From positions 4,108,001 to 4,172,000 of the forward strand of contig NC_133526.1 of assembly GCF_048544455.1 (NCBI RefSeq): a DNA stretch of 64,000 nucleotides. The letters run 5' to 3'. A program made the translations under genes and the position numbers. The notes under the pieces were generated by a model. That model was not told the DNA's origin. It worked only from the letters and a program-made list of their open reading frames with translations, and made no database searches. Below are positions 47,101-60,500 of the stretch, piece by piece; the first letter of the stretch is position 1, and each line of letters begins with the position of its first letter. Source of the DNA: Silene latifolia. Lineage: Eukaryota; Streptophyta; Magnoliopsida; Caryophyllales; Caryophyllaceae.

Positions 47101-48744
47101 CACAGCCCACAAATGGATTAGACGTAATGCAATTAGGAAAGCAACTATATGCCTTCTAAAGCTAAGATGAACACTATATGTCACAACTCGCGAAGATGGA
47201 AAGCTTACTTGAGATCTAATTCTTCTTCGACGCTCCAAGAAATTTGATCTATGCTCTATTAGATCATTTCTCCCGGCATCTCTTAGATTCAATGTTTCAA
47301 CATTATTGCTTTGACTAGAGTGAAATCGGTTAACCATGTTAGGCATAGGATATGGAGAAGACGTCAAAGAGTTAAGAACATTTCCATCAGAAACTGTTGT
47401 ACCCTCCTGCTGCAAAGGAGAAAGAGTCAAATCCGAAAATGATGATCTCCGAAGAACTCTATCGCGGAGTCTACCCACACTTCGAGTTCTACTAAAAAGA
47501 ACATTGCGATCTACAGGTTCTCTAGCATCATTCTGGCGCTCATTAACTCGCCTGTTAAGGGTTTCTCCAAGAGACGGTAAACAAACATCAGGAGTCATTT
47601 CACTCTCATTTTCATCCAGAACATGAACAGAAATTTCCCGATTATCTACTAATGAATCACCACTACTTGCTCTAAGAGAAGAATTAATCCGCGATGAAGA
47701 ATTTACATTCCCACTCAGTCCAAGCGGCCAATTTCTATACAAATGATCCTCGCCACTGGAGGAGACAGGAAAGCTTGTGGGAGAAGAAGGATAAGCCCTT
47801 GACGACCCCACACTGGCAGCTCGCCTAAAACTAACACTGCCAGGAACAAAGCTGAAGCGGGACAAAAATCGGCTTGAATGGTTCACAGACCGACCAGAGA
47901 AAGTTTGAGATGAACTTCCATCAGCCCTTATTACATTATTTCTTCCATTGGCCTGCGCCCATTCACTAAGCACAACGCTAGATGATACACAAGGAATATC
48001 AGGTTCATCAACTTTAACAGTTTGGTAGCCCTCGACTTTCACTTCATTAGACTCGGGTTCAATCTGTTGTATTCTTGCCACACTTGTTTCATTATGATGA
48101 TCTGAAACCTGTAGATAAATGGTTCCATACTTTTACACAATACCCATCACCATAAATCATAATAAAACCCAAAAAAATTCAAGTTCTATTTTCGGCTACA
48201 AATACAACTAATCAACTATACCAACAACCCCAAAATGTAACAACATTATTCCATTTTCAGCAACAACTAAAACAAATTCACCAGAAAACATCACCAAAAG
48301 TGTTAAATGTGGGATAATCAACTGAAATGGGCTACATTAACAACACACCTACCCAATTAATGTCTAAAAATCGTCATTTTAACTAGCGTTAAATGAACCA
48401 CATCGCATAAAAAGAGGCCATTTTAAGCTTAAGACGGTATCAAATAAAATTTAGCGAAACCAAATAATACTCCTGCAATATTTCATTTTATCAAAAACCA
48501 ATAATACACGCAGTAAATAAATAATTAATAATTAAATAGAAACAAATATAGCAACCTGATAATCATCCTCATTGTCATCAGTATCACTATCATAAGCTCT
48601 AGAAGAAGATCCAAGACAAGAAGAACTAAAAAGGCCTCTACTTTTCCTCCTACTCGACGACGAAGACGAAAACGACGACGTAGAAGAAGCAGAAGACAAT
48701 GCCAACCCATCAGAACGACGCGTTTTACTACTACTAGATCCCAT
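44158..48744 (-). CDS. RING-H2 E3 ubiquitin ligase
   Basis: Six exons on the minus strand: 48556-48744, 47209-48108, 46185-46379, 45933-46087, 45575-45685 and 44158-44227, giving 539 aa. The RING would bind an E2 enzyme and transfer ubiquitin; the substrate is unknown. The N-terminus ([13 protein letters not shown]) could be N-myristoylated (Gly2) and is followed by a Ser-rich stretch (residues 17-49) and an acidic patch ([11 protein letters not shown]). The middle 400 residues are Ser/Arg-rich and probably disordered. The C-terminal RING-H2 has [13 protein letters not shown] and CPLC, with the last pair encoded by the small last exon, which joins in frame (AG|A). The last intron is about 1.35 kb and contains the right border of the tandem duplication. 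A second identical last exon exists at 39919-39988. All introns are GT-AG. Confidence 0.9.
46923..47078. repeat. Tandem duplication (84 + 72 bp) in RING intron 2
   Basis: Two adjacent copies start ctctagaacat and share tgtatttggtgtaatgcaat, then tatcgtatcaaatacctc. The second copy lacks 12 bases. The small open frame over it is spurious. Confidence 0.8.
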
Positions 48745-49209
48745 TACTATCCCCTTAAGACCCCCAAATCAATTTCAATCAATCCCCAATAATTTAACAA
48801 ACCCTAAATGTTGCATTTTTCACAATACATTGTAAAACACCCAGATCTTAAATCAACCCAATAATATTTGAATTCGATTTCAATGAACAGCAAACCCTAA
48901 TTGCTTATTGTTTTACAATGTATTGTGAAATACCCAGATCTTAGAATAACCTAAAAATCATCAAATTGGTGTTTACAGGTGAAATGTTGTTGTTATTGTA
49001 AAGAATGGAAGAGTGCAATTGAGTGTATGTCATGTAAGAATAAGATAGCATTAAATGAAGTACTCGTTATTACCGAGTACGGGTTATTAGTTTAAGACGG
49101 TCTTAAATGAGATTATACGCATTTTTAAAGTGAGTTGAATTAGGAGAATAAATGAATACACAATTTAGTTAAATAAAACTGGTTTATTTTACTATTTTAA
49201 TACGAAGTA

Positions 49210-49419
49210 CTCTTCTATTCTCTTTCTTCTTCCACATCATTTTTTGACAATTATTTAGTGAATGGTAACATATGGAGGAAAATGAAAATAGAAGAGAAAA
49301 GGTGGATTACATATTTACATGTGATACTAATCACAAACGATTGACAAATAAGAAAAGAGGAAGGTCATTGTCATTTATCCGTTTCGAAAATGTGGAAAAT
49401 GTTAGTGAATAGGAGGGAG
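49210..49419. mobile_element. Stowaway-like MITE, diverged
   Basis: Ends ctcttctattctctttcttc and gttagtgaataggagggag are imperfect inverted repeats flanked by TA. Confidence 0.55.
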
Positions 49420-49608
49420 TATTTACTTAGAATTATTAACAAATAAAATGCTTATATATAGTTCATAGACCATTTTTTTTTTTAGATGGTTTAACACGGT
49501 AATAAATGAGGATTTTTATACATGAATAATAGAAAGTGTGTTGGATTGGGAGGATTTTTTCTTTTTTTTTGTCGTAATACTTCTATCATAACCACTAGAC
49601 TAATGTCA

Positions 49609-49778
49609 TGTTCTTTTCGACTGAAAAGAGCTGAACTAAATTAAATTGGACTTAATGAAGCTGAACTGAACTTAATGGAGCTGAGCTTAACTGAAATAAG
49701 AGAATCTATGAAGAGATGAGCTGCACTGAATTGAGCTGAATGAAACTAAAATGAGCTGAAATTAAATCCAAAAGAACA
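49609..49778. repeat. TGTTCTTTT-ended repeat rich in agctgaac
   Basis: Inverted ends tgttctttt / aaaagaaca enclose short degenerate repeats of agctgaact. A related piece (gttcagttcagttcagttc ... ccaaaagaacggg) occurs at about 63405-63505, so it is a dispersed family, perhaps a MITE. Confidence 0.5.
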
Positions 49779-50704
49779 GGACCAAATTGATTGGACCGGG
49801 AAGATTAAGAGATCAAATTACCAAAATTTACAATAAAAGATCGTTTTGCCCCGTGAAATGATTAATCTACTCGTTAAACATCCATTCACCGTTTTTCAAT
49901 AAATGAGTGTTTTTATATATTAGTAGTATATAAAATGGTGGTATAGAATAAGACGGTTTTACGCGATAATTATTGTTAAACAATGGGAGTGATTGCGTGA
50001 AAAGGAGAAGAGTGCAAGGAAAGGTGGAAACTTTTAAGAAAGGGGAACATGGCGTTTTTCCTGCCCTCTTTTTTGGGCGGACATTTCCATAATTTGTTTG
50101 TTTTTTTGTAATAATTTTTATCTATTTAATGAAATAATAATGAATTGCATAATTTGTTAATTTAATGAAGTGTGTCGGAAGCACACATGCAAGATGGGTC
50201 CAAATCCTTTTACTATTGATTGTTCAAATTTGTTTGAATTTCAGTCTTTTGATGGTTAAGTTTCAACTCTCAAGTGTTGTTAGATTTGAATGGTTCATGA
50301 ATTGGTAGGACTTGAAAGTACATACTACATGCATATATATACAAGAGTAATAAGACGACCGTTAGTCTTGTTATATTTGGCCCGTCTTTAGTTATAGACG
50401 AATATGTGCCGTCTATAATGAGATTTTGCGATAAGACGAAGTCACGGAGTTTATAATTGTACTCGCGATTAAATATCGTAGTGATAACAACTATTGAGGT
50501 TTTAACGTTATTCAAAAGTACGTTGCTTTTCTGATAAAATTGTCGAAGATTTCAAGTTTTTAAATTACGTACGTCAACTATATTTGTATATTAATATTTA
50601 TTTATATTTCTATAAATTTTGAGATGAAGCAAAATGTAGAAAAAAAAAAGGGAAAGTAATAAGTGTTTGCGATTGTATAAATTGCAATTTCGAGATGATT
50701 TTGC

Positions 50705-51200
50705 ATAGAGTAGGCAATGGGTCGTGTTGGGCCGACCCGTCGTGCCTTCCTCCAAAATTGGCCCGACCCAGGCACGGATATTGGGCTCCTCGGACCGTGC
50801 CGTGCCAGGCCCACTGATCCAAACCTACGCCGTGGCCCGCTCAAGGCACGGTCATTTTCGTGCTCGGGCCGTGCCTGGCCATGGGCTTTTCGTGCCTTGT
50901 CCGTGGGCCGGCCCATGTGCTTTAATATTTTTTTTATTCTAAAAAAAATTATATAATTGATATATTTTTAGTACTTTTTGTTTAATAAATGATGATCAAC
51001 GGGCTATTCTTCGGGCCGGGCCGGGCCAATCCCGCCGTGCTTGGTGCGTGCCGGGCTCCACCGTGCTTGGGCCGTGCTGTGCCTGGGCACAGATTTCTAA
51101 AGAAAATCGCGCCGGAGCCCGTCTCAAGCCCAGTCGTGCCGTGCCCGTGCTTCCTCGATTTTCTCACCGGGTTGGGCCGTGCCGTGGGTCGTGCCGCCCA
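50705..51200. mobile_element. GC-rich repeat element (gccgtgcc / gggccgg)
   Basis: Two strongly GC-rich arms (about 50717-50915 and 50999-51200) flank an AT-rich centre. Words such as ggccgtgccgtgcc and cgtgcttgggccgtgc recur, typical of the subterminal repeats of some plant DNA transposons. The overlapping open frames are an effect of GC richness. The transposon family cannot be decided from the sequence alone. Confidence 0.5.
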
Positions 51201-51202
51201 CC

Positions 51203-51260
51203 AGATCGTATTGTGAGTACGGTTGCAAAATTTTTTGCAACCGTACTCACAATACGATCT
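51203..51260. repeat. Perfect 28-bp-arm palindrome
   Basis: The left arm agatcgtattgtgagtacgg + ttgcaaaa is followed by tt and its exact reverse complement. It directly abuts the right arm of the GC-rich repeat. Confidence 0.95.
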
Positions 51261-51533
51261 CGAGAATCACAACATTATTGTGTTGATATTAGTTACCGTT
51301 GTCAAAAAAAAAATGTAGTTACGATGATAAGTCGATAAATTTCAATACGTCTTAATATGTAGTTCTAATAACTTTCAACACGTTATAAGTCATATCTAGC
51401 CAAGATTTAATACCAAGATCGCGGCAAGATTAAATAAGAGTCTGATGAGTAAAATACATGGATGGATAAGTAAAAGTCATACATATTAATTTACTCATAC
51501 AAGAAGGCCATCTTTCCCTAAAAGGAGGCTCAT

Positions 51534-54500
51534 TCATGTAAGCGGACTATCAGGGGAAGCGTTGCTAGTTACATCTTTCCCAATGCGCCAAATGCGGCTA
51601 GAACAAGGAGTTGCAGTGACGGAGCTAGATTTGGTTTCCGTACTTAATGAGATGTCTGAATCTGAAAATCTACTCGGATTGGAGTCGCTTAGGTATCCAT
51701 CAACCTTGTTCATTTGATCAACAAGCGAGTGTCTTATATGTGAGTTGGTGATAGGACTGTCCAACATTCTGTTCAGACTTAAACCCGAATGGAAGGAGCT
51801 TGTCGGGATTGGAGAATTTGGATTGCTCAAGTGATCTTCTTGCAGGATATCTCCTATCCGAGACAGAATGCTGTAAGCTAAGTTCCCCACAACTCTTGAA
51901 TATGCTTCTAGTATTGCATGTCCAACATCCTGCAAAATCGTCATTCATTATTGTATCTACCGATACTATCAAAGAGCAAAGTTAGAAAAGCTTCGCACAC
52001 GTTGGTATCAAAGAGTGGTACTGAAGATAATAAAATAGGTACAGATCATTATTATAGATAAAATGAGTACATTTATTATGAAAATAGTTACGAAATTACT
52101 ATGTCACGATCAACAACAAAAGAGTCACGAAATACAAATAAAAGGGTACGGAAGACTGGTTTCTCAATAACTTATTGAAAGACCGTCTCTCCCAAGTTTT
52201 AGTGCGCTCAAAAAAGCTAAGAGTGACGGACAGTGAGACAGCCACTTTAATGGTTCACAAAAACTGATGTGAGATGTGAGACGGTCTCGGATGTGATACC
52301 GTCTCATAGAAGACTCGTTTTAGTCATCAAAACTCGAAAGTGTGGTACGTGCAAGGTAATCATACTAACCTTGCCGAACTGTATTTTGGTAACATCCAGG
52401 AATGTGTGAGGAAGACATGGGTATCTCATCTTTAACTGATAGAGAAGAGCATCGACACGGAGCAATAACGACTGCGTTTTATCGACCTCTGAAGATGGTT
52501 CCTTCACAAAAGACCAAGAGGATCTTAGAGGAGTCTTATTACTACCGACTTGTTCTCTGTTTCTTTCTTTCCATACCAGTTTTGCAGCCTCCAACTTATT
52601 GATGATGTCGAGAACATCATGTTCAGATCTTATTTTCAGGGCATCAACCATATCGAGTGTTGAGCTTGATCCTGAAGCTATTATTTTGTACAGCTCCTCC
52701 CCAAGATTGGCCCTTCCAGACTACATATCATCACAAGTTGATGTCAGACCGAATAGAGAGTTACAAACTATGATTTTCGAAGGCATAGAAGAAGTAATGA
52801 AACAGATAAAAGGGAGCTTCGCTTGCCTTAGGTAATGCATCCTGAATGGCTTTGGGCACGGTCACTTCAAGTAATACATTCTCATTGATTGACTTGGCAG
52901 CCTTGAAAACTTGATGAACGACATTACCCTGAGAGAGTAATTTCTTCCGGGCAGTTTCTGAGAGACCACCAGCTGGAACTCGTGGATACGGAAGCCACCA
53001 TCTTTTGATTTGCCTGGCACTACCAACCCTTTTATCTTTCCTGCTATTTCCTTCAGCATACCAAAATTCTGTTCCAGCCATCGAGTCTAGTACTTCCTGA
53101 TACAAGCAAAGCAAAACACAGTTTATGATTGTAATGAAAAATCAAATCTCAGAATTTCTATACCATTTTCAGATTGGAAAGGAGTTTGTACCACTCACTA
53201 AAATGTACACCACCCAATGGTACAGCAATCTGGTCTACAATACTTCCATATAATTTTATATATACTGATGAAATAAGACGGTTTAATAAAATTAGTATCA
53301 TAATAGATGTGAGTAGAAAACTATTAAACTTAGTATCAGCCGATGGCGCCCTATCATTTTGCTTTCGAGGAACATTTCTGGATATAATTTGAATTTATGC
53401 ACCGGCATGAAGGAGAACACTTGCAATAAGCATGAAGGAGAACACTTACAATAAGCATGGAGTCGAGCTTCTGAAGTGCTGGAATGTTGATGTGTACATC
53501 AGCACGAGCTTTAGGCGTCATAATCTGCTCCATCATGCAGACAGTTTCAAAAACTGAGAAACATTATTCCTAAAATCAAGCAGTAAATACTACAGGAATT
53601 TCAGATACCTCAAAAGTCCGGCCATTTGAACCACTTTGCTCAGCAGGAACCAGTTCAACCATATAGTTGGCAGGTGAAAGCAACCAGTTCATCTCTTTTA
53701 TCCACTTTGCTTTCCCTTCTTCTGCTAAGGGTTCCAATTTCCACAACTCGCCAAAAACAGACGCTGTAAACATGTTGCATGTTTTCAAACATTCTTACTT
53801 TGCATACAAAAGAAAGAATATACAAAACACGAAAAAATTTATAAATCTCAACTAGCTTGGCTCGCTGAGGGGTGGTTAATCGTGACTTGGGTTCAAAACC
53901 AATCAGCATCAAAATTGCCCTAGTGTCTCAGTTCACAACAAAACAAAAAACCAACATTCTTTAGCGGAAAATAATTGATTAGAAGATGAATGTAGTAATG
54001 TACCAGCAAGGTTAGTTATGGCATTAGATATCGCTAGTGCACTGGTTTTGCCCTTGCTTCCTCCACTGACATCTTCTCCTAGCAAAAGTTTTGCAAACTT
54101 TTCTTTCATTGCTTCTACATCTGAAAATTGAGAGGCATAAGATCCTCTAGCAAAGAACTGCTCGGGGCTTTCTTGCTCATCCCATTCACCAATTGCTACG
54201 TTGCCTCTCTTTGTAATCCATTCGGAGTAGAAAGATACACCTACACCTTTGCTTGAAGAACAACTAGTTTCTTCTTCCTCAAAGGATTTAATAGGATTAA
54301 TATATGATTGACTGTTTAGAATGCAGCTCTCAAGCCCATCATAAGTTACTATTCCTGAAACATATGCAAGAAGATACAGGTCATGAGACTTCGTTTTAGG
54401 TAAGGTGAATCATATCTTATATCAATATGCTTTAACTGCTTAGAAGTTAATAAATCCGCAGCTTTATGAGGATAACATCGTGTTTCTTGCCACTAAAGTA

Positions 54501-57500
54501 AAAATTTCAGCTGTAAGGAAGCATAGGGGAACAAAGTATTAAGAGACTGTCTTGAAGGGTACTCCAAGAATATTCTTAATATTCTCTAATACAAAGTATT
54601 TCAAATACGCTTTCCCAACTCAAAGCAGAACATTTACTACTGTACTGCGTATCTATGCCTAAGTACGGATGCTGCTCGTGAGCTCATCTAAGTTGGGAGC
54701 CTTGTTACGTGAATGAAGTAAGAGACATATGAGATAGTTTTTGGAATGCTGCCTTGATTCATCATAGAGTAATCAGTTATATAGCTACAAGCATTTCATA
54801 AAGGTAGCAACCCCACACCATGAAACAAGGAGTTGGCAATACCACTAGCAAAAGTAATCCCTGAAACAAGGAGTTGGCAATACCACTAGCAAAAGTAATC
54901 CCTAAATCAAGGAACATGATTGACTAAATTATTCCTAATTATCCAAATAATATCATTGCCTAACACCCCCCCTCAAACTGGAGCATGGAGGTCGATAATG
55001 CCCAGTTTGCGGAGTAAGTAGTGGAACGAACCAGCACCAAGAGGCTTCGTAAACATGTCAGCGATTTGTTCTTTCGTTGGGACATGGAATGGTGTGACAA
55101 GGCCTTCCGCGATAGCGTCACGGATAAAATGACAATCGATCTCAATATGCTTAGTGCGTTCGTGAAACACCGGATTTTGAGCGAGATCAATGGCTGATTT
55201 TCGTCGAAAAACAAATAGCATCGAAGAAAGGTCGACATCCAAACTAGCAAGAAGACCCTTGAGCCATTTCAGCTCGCAAACAATAGCAGCCATGGAACGG
55301 TATTCGGCCTCGGCCGATGATAATGAAACCGTATGTTGTTTCTTCGTTTTCCAGGACACAGGTGATTCACCCAAAAACAAACCAAAGGACACCGACCGAC
55401 GGAAAGAGGACATTTACCCCATCGAGTCACACCAACCGGACACGTAAGGGGCACTATCGAGCGGAGAAAAACACCTTGTCCTGGACTACCTTTTAAATAA
55501 CGTACAACTCGCATAAGCAGCAAGACCAAATGGTCTTCACGTGGTTCCTTCGAAATTGGGAGAGAATATGAATCGAAAAAAGACAAGTCAAAGCCGGGTT
55601 ACTGACTAGGTAGACAAGACGGCCAACAAGGCGGCGGTATCGCTCGGGGTTACTTAGAAGAGGGCTGACGTTGGAAACAAGCGTATGGTCCGGGTCCATA
55701 GGTGTGGAGCTCGGTTTGGCGCCCAACAAGCCAACTTCACTAATAATGTCCAATGTATATTTTCTTTGTGTAAGGCAAATTCCGTCACGACTTCGCGCCA
55801 CCTCAATACCAAGGAAATATTTTAACGGACCCAAATCTTTCATCTTAAAACATTGATTCAAATAGCGTTTAAAATCACCTATTGCCGAATTATCGTTACC
55901 CGCAATAACAAGATCATCCACATAAATTAAGACATGTAAACGAACCTTGTCCTTGGAATAACTAAATAAAGAATAGTCGAATAAGATCAAGAAATCCATA
56001 TTGACGAGTGCCCCCGCTAATTTAGCAAACCAAAGATCTCTTGCTTGACGAAGCCCATAGAGTGATTTTTTAAGACGACAAACTTTTCCGTCACGGCCAT
56101 GACTAAAACCGGGAGGGAGTTTCATATAAACTTCCTCGTCTAAATCCCCATGCAAAAAGGCATTGTGTACATCCATTTGATGTAACTCCCAATGTCGAAT
56201 AGAAGCAACCGCAAGTAAAGTACGAACGGTGACCATCTTAACTACACAGAGCGAAAGTTTCCCCATAATCAAGACCTTCAACTTGGTGATTACCGAATAC
56301 CACAAGCCGAGCTTTTAATCGTTCAACGGCCCCATCGATTTATACTTTATTTTGTAAACCCAACGCAACCAAGAGCTTTCTTACCGGAGGCAAATCACTA
56401 ACTCCCATGTCCCATTTGTTTCTAATGCATCAATCTCTTCTTCGCATAGACGACACCACCCGTCATCTTGACCGCATGATTGAAATGACGGAGGTTCAAC
56501 CCCCGCCGTAATGGTCATGCAAGAAAGACCGATGTGGACCAGAAAATTTATTACAATTAACAAAATTAGCTAAGGAATAAGGTGTACCGTTGGACGAAGA
56601 CGGAGAGATCGGTGAACTTGGGGAAGATGGATCGTTTGTCGTATCAAGAACATATCCCATCAATCTGGAATTAGGGAACTTCAACTCCGTGCCCACGACC
56701 AAGACCAAACCACATCGCTAGCGTCTCAGTATTGTCGACTGGCAGAGACAACGGGGTTGGTCGATGAGAGAGATGTCGAGTCGGTATTGTCGATGATGCG
56801 AGGACTCCATCCAAAAATGTATCCATATCGGGAGCATGGGCGGGGGTCGGCGGACATGTTTTCGGCAGAGGAAAATGGCGAATCACATGATGGGTCGGAC
56901 AAATAATAGGTGTACCCGAATCAATTTCGATGTCCTAGGCTCGAGAACGGGAATTTATCTTCATAAAAGACCACATCACGAGAATTAAATATCTGTTTCG
57001 TGTCAAGGTCATATACCCGCCATCCTTTCACATTGTGAGGGTACCCTAAAAATATACACTTTCGATTGCGGATTCCAACTTATCCCCTCCTCGTTTTCCG
57101 ATTATGTACGAAACAAAGACGACCCAAAGACCCGTAAATTGGTATAAGACGGCGAGCACCAAACAATTTTTCATACGGGGTTTTGTTTTTTTTTTAGAGG
57201 CGAGGGAAGGCGGTTGATCAAATGGCAAACACCAGTAAGGACACACTCACCCCAAAATTGCTTAGGGAGACGACCTTGAAAAAGTAAAGCTCGAGCCACA
57301 TTGAGTATGTGACGATGTTTACGCTCGACACGCCCATTTTGTTGGGGCGTGCCAACACACGAGGTTTGAAATTGAATTCCATTTTCCAAGAAATAATTAG
57401 CCATATGATTAAACTCATTCCCGTTATCGCTACGAACAATTTGCACCTTTTTCGAAAAACGAGTATTGACCATAGCCAAAAATGCCTAAAGAAACACGTT

Positions 57501-60500
57501 ACTTTCGGTCTTAGCAAGCGGTAAATATACCCAGACAGAGCGGGAACAATCGTCAACTATAGTCAAAAAATATTTTGCACCGCAAGTTGATGGAATACGA
57601 TAAGGACCCCAAAGATCGCAATGAATTAATTGAAAAATTTCAGTAGCAATATTGTCACTAGAATGAAAACTAGATCGAGACTGTTTGGCAAAATGACAGA
57701 CATCACACACCAACTTATTATGAAAGGAAATTGTTCGAGCTAAAGAAGTAAATTTAACCGCATTATCCCCCGGATGACCAAGCCGACTATGCCACAAATT
57801 GTAGTCTCGGTGAGCCCACTGTGTTCACCGTAGAGGACAGATTGGAAGAAAGCGAAATACCCATCATCATTAAGTTCACCACTCAATCGTCGTCCTCGTG
57901 AGACCGGTCTGAATAAGACAACAATCCTTAGTAAATTGTAATAAATAATCATAATCACCGTCAATCGGGAAACGGAAATTAAATTGCAAGTTAAATGGGG
58001 AACATATAAGACGCGGCGAAGAGTAATGGAGTTGTTGATACAAACAGACCCATCTTGGAAGCAAGTATTTGTTTCCCGTTTGTAACCCAACCTACCTAGG
58101 AGGAATTACCATGGAGTCGGAAAACAGAGAAATATCACCTGTGACATGATTAGAGGCTCCAGTGTCAATAATCCAAGAGATATACGTACCAGACAACCGA
58201 TCAGAAGACGGCGTAAAAGCCACATTTGCGTGAACGACCGGGTCAGGACCCGCGAGTCCGGTCCCACCAGCCTTGCTGCGTCGGAGCTCTTCTAAGGTGC
58301 GAGGTCGACTGCCCCACCAATCCGGAAATTTATTAGCCTTAATAAAACAATTTTTGATATCATGGCCATGTACCTCACAATGAGTACAAAACAATTTACG
58401 CCTTTCTAATTTTGCTTTCTCGCGTATCGCCTTCCAGTCAGTGGGAGTGCGTGAGGTCCCGGGAGTTGCAAACGCCATAACAGTAGTAGCATCCGGCGGA
58501 GGTGCATCATTTTGAATAAGACGTTCAGATTGCAAAGCAGCATGATACCCTCGATTGAGAGTAGGCAGAGTCTCTAATTGAAACTGTTGATGACGGAGAG
58601 TGCTATATAAACTACGATCGAGACCCATAAAAAATTGATGAAGTCTCTCGTTGTCACGGCGCTTAATAGCCTGAGACGATATGTCACAAATACAACGGCC
58701 ACACTTGCAAGCAAACGGAGGTTCGTGTACCGCTAAAGCATCCCAAAGAGTCTTTAATTTACCGTAGTATTCAGTAATAGACATACCTTTGAGTTGTTTA
58801 CATTCAGCAAGATCTGTCTTGAGAGAATGAATAGAAGTGCTATCAACCACCGCAAAGCGTTCCGACAAGTCGCGCCACAAAATAGATGCATCCTCAACAA
58901 ACGGAACAGTGGAAATTACCGAAGGATCGATCATGTTACGGATCCAAATAAACCACCGTACGCTTAACAACCTCCCATTGATCAAGTAAATTTTTGTCAG
59001 TAGGTTTCGTAATAGACCCGTCACAGAAACCATATTTGCGACGAGACTTGAGCGACATACGAATATCGCGGCTCCAATCCTCATAATTAGAATGAGTTAG
59101 AGAGATACTAGAAATTTTAATTCCGGGAATATCGTGAGACCCGAGGTAGAACGGAGAAAGGGGATCGATTTTAAATGTGGTTTCATTTTTATTGTGCAGA
59201 GGTTCGACAACAATAGTATCACCAGACATGGCGAAGGATTTAATTAAGAGAAAAGGAAAAAAATATTAGGTTTTGAAAGAAACCTTGCTTTGATACCATG
59301 TTACGTGAATGAAGTAAGAGACATATGAGATAGTTTTTGGAATGCTGCCTTGATTCATCATAGAGTAATCAGTTATATAGCTACAAGCATTTCATAAAGG
59401 TAGCAACCCCACACCATGAAACAAGGAGTTGGCAATACCACTAGCAAAAGTAATCCCTGAAACAAGGAGTTGGCAATACCACTAGCAAAAGTAATCCCTA
59501 AATCAAGGAACATGATTGACTAAATTATTCCTAATTATCCAAATAATATCATTGCCTAACAAGCCTGATTCCTCAAGTCATGTTCTGTGCCGTTTTTAGC
59601 CATACTAGAAAGTTCTTTATATGCAAATTTTCCCGTCTTTTCATTTCCATATGTGGATCTAATCGGCTACATCAGTAGCAAATCTCTAAATTATGGTTTT
59701 CAGGTAAGCATCAGGTGACTGCATTTTAAGTGTCACTCAGCACCAGCCACCAGGGTATATTAAAAAGCCATAAAAGAAGAATGATTAATGTACATCAAGT
59801 TATCTTAAGAGCCTAACCAATGGTCACATTTCAAATTGTTAATACTCCCTCCGTTTCACAAATACCTTCCAAAATACGTAAATTGCGCGATTTATTTAGT
59901 ATACATACAAGCTATAGCCTATAAGGACCGCATAATGATGCAAGTGGGAAAAGTGGGGTAATTTTGTGGATGAGATGAAATACAAGTCGGATTTTGGAAG
60001 GTAATTCTGAAACAACCAAATAGCGAAAAATAGAAGGTAATATCTGTGAAACGGAGGGAGTAATAATAGAAAGTAGGTAAATCATGTAGTACTACTTGAA
60101 TCATGCACATGCACTATCAAAAGCCTGTGTCACATCTTTGTGGATGCCTACAAAACAGATACTAACTGAAAAAAGTCCAAACTAATTGGTGAGAAAAAAT
60201 GACATGAAGATGGGCCCACTGTGTTTGTTTAAGAAATGGAAATGTTGAAAAAAAAATCCAAAATCACATTTTCAAAACTTTGAAGTGAAAAGGAGGATCA
60301 TACAATGCCAACAATGAACTACAATACAATAATGACCCACAAGAAATTTCCATAAACTCCTCCTTTTGAGAAATAAAAAATCCAAAATCTCGTTTTCGAA
60401 ATTATTAAGTGAAGGTCTACAATGTAATAGTACAAGAATCTTACAATGACAATAAGGAACCACAATGCAATAAGCCAATAATGAGACACAAAAAATTCCA

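Larger units (their letters stand above)
48745..51533. other. Intergenic, RING promoter side and RopGEF 3' side
   Basis: No gene. It contains the RING upstream region (two inverted copies of caatacattgtaaaac / gttttacaatgtattg near 48822-48925), a MITE, a TGTTCTTTT-ended repeat, a GC-rich repeat element and a perfect 58-bp palindrome, each listed separately. Confidence 0.6.
54703..59561 (-). mobile_element. Copia LTR retrotransposon 2, in RopGEF intron 1
   Basis: A 4.86-kb element on the minus strand. LTRs of 263 bp at 54703-54965 and 59299-59561 appear identical, and the target duplication agcct (54698-54702, 59562-59566) is perfect, so the insertion is very recent. Primer-binding site tggtatcaaagc (minus strand, 59287-59298) and polypurine tract (gaggggggg, about 54966-54975) are present. 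Parts on the minus strand: gag with a zinc-knuckle-like [14 protein letters not shown], protease ([10 protein letters not shown]), integrase, reverse transcriptase (YVDDLVIAG) and RNase H. The coding region is broken, with roughly six to eight breaks. It is a fossil that must have been copied with proteins from elsewhere or decayed quickly. Confidence 0.95.

Noticed and set aside
50602-51338. Overlapping frames on both strands (Arg/Pro/Gly rich)
   Set aside because: Produced by the GC-rich repeat element; no domain and present on both strands alike.
53174-53392. 72-codon + strand frame between RopGEF exons 4 and 5
   Set aside because: Lies in RopGEF intron 4, without domain or splice context.
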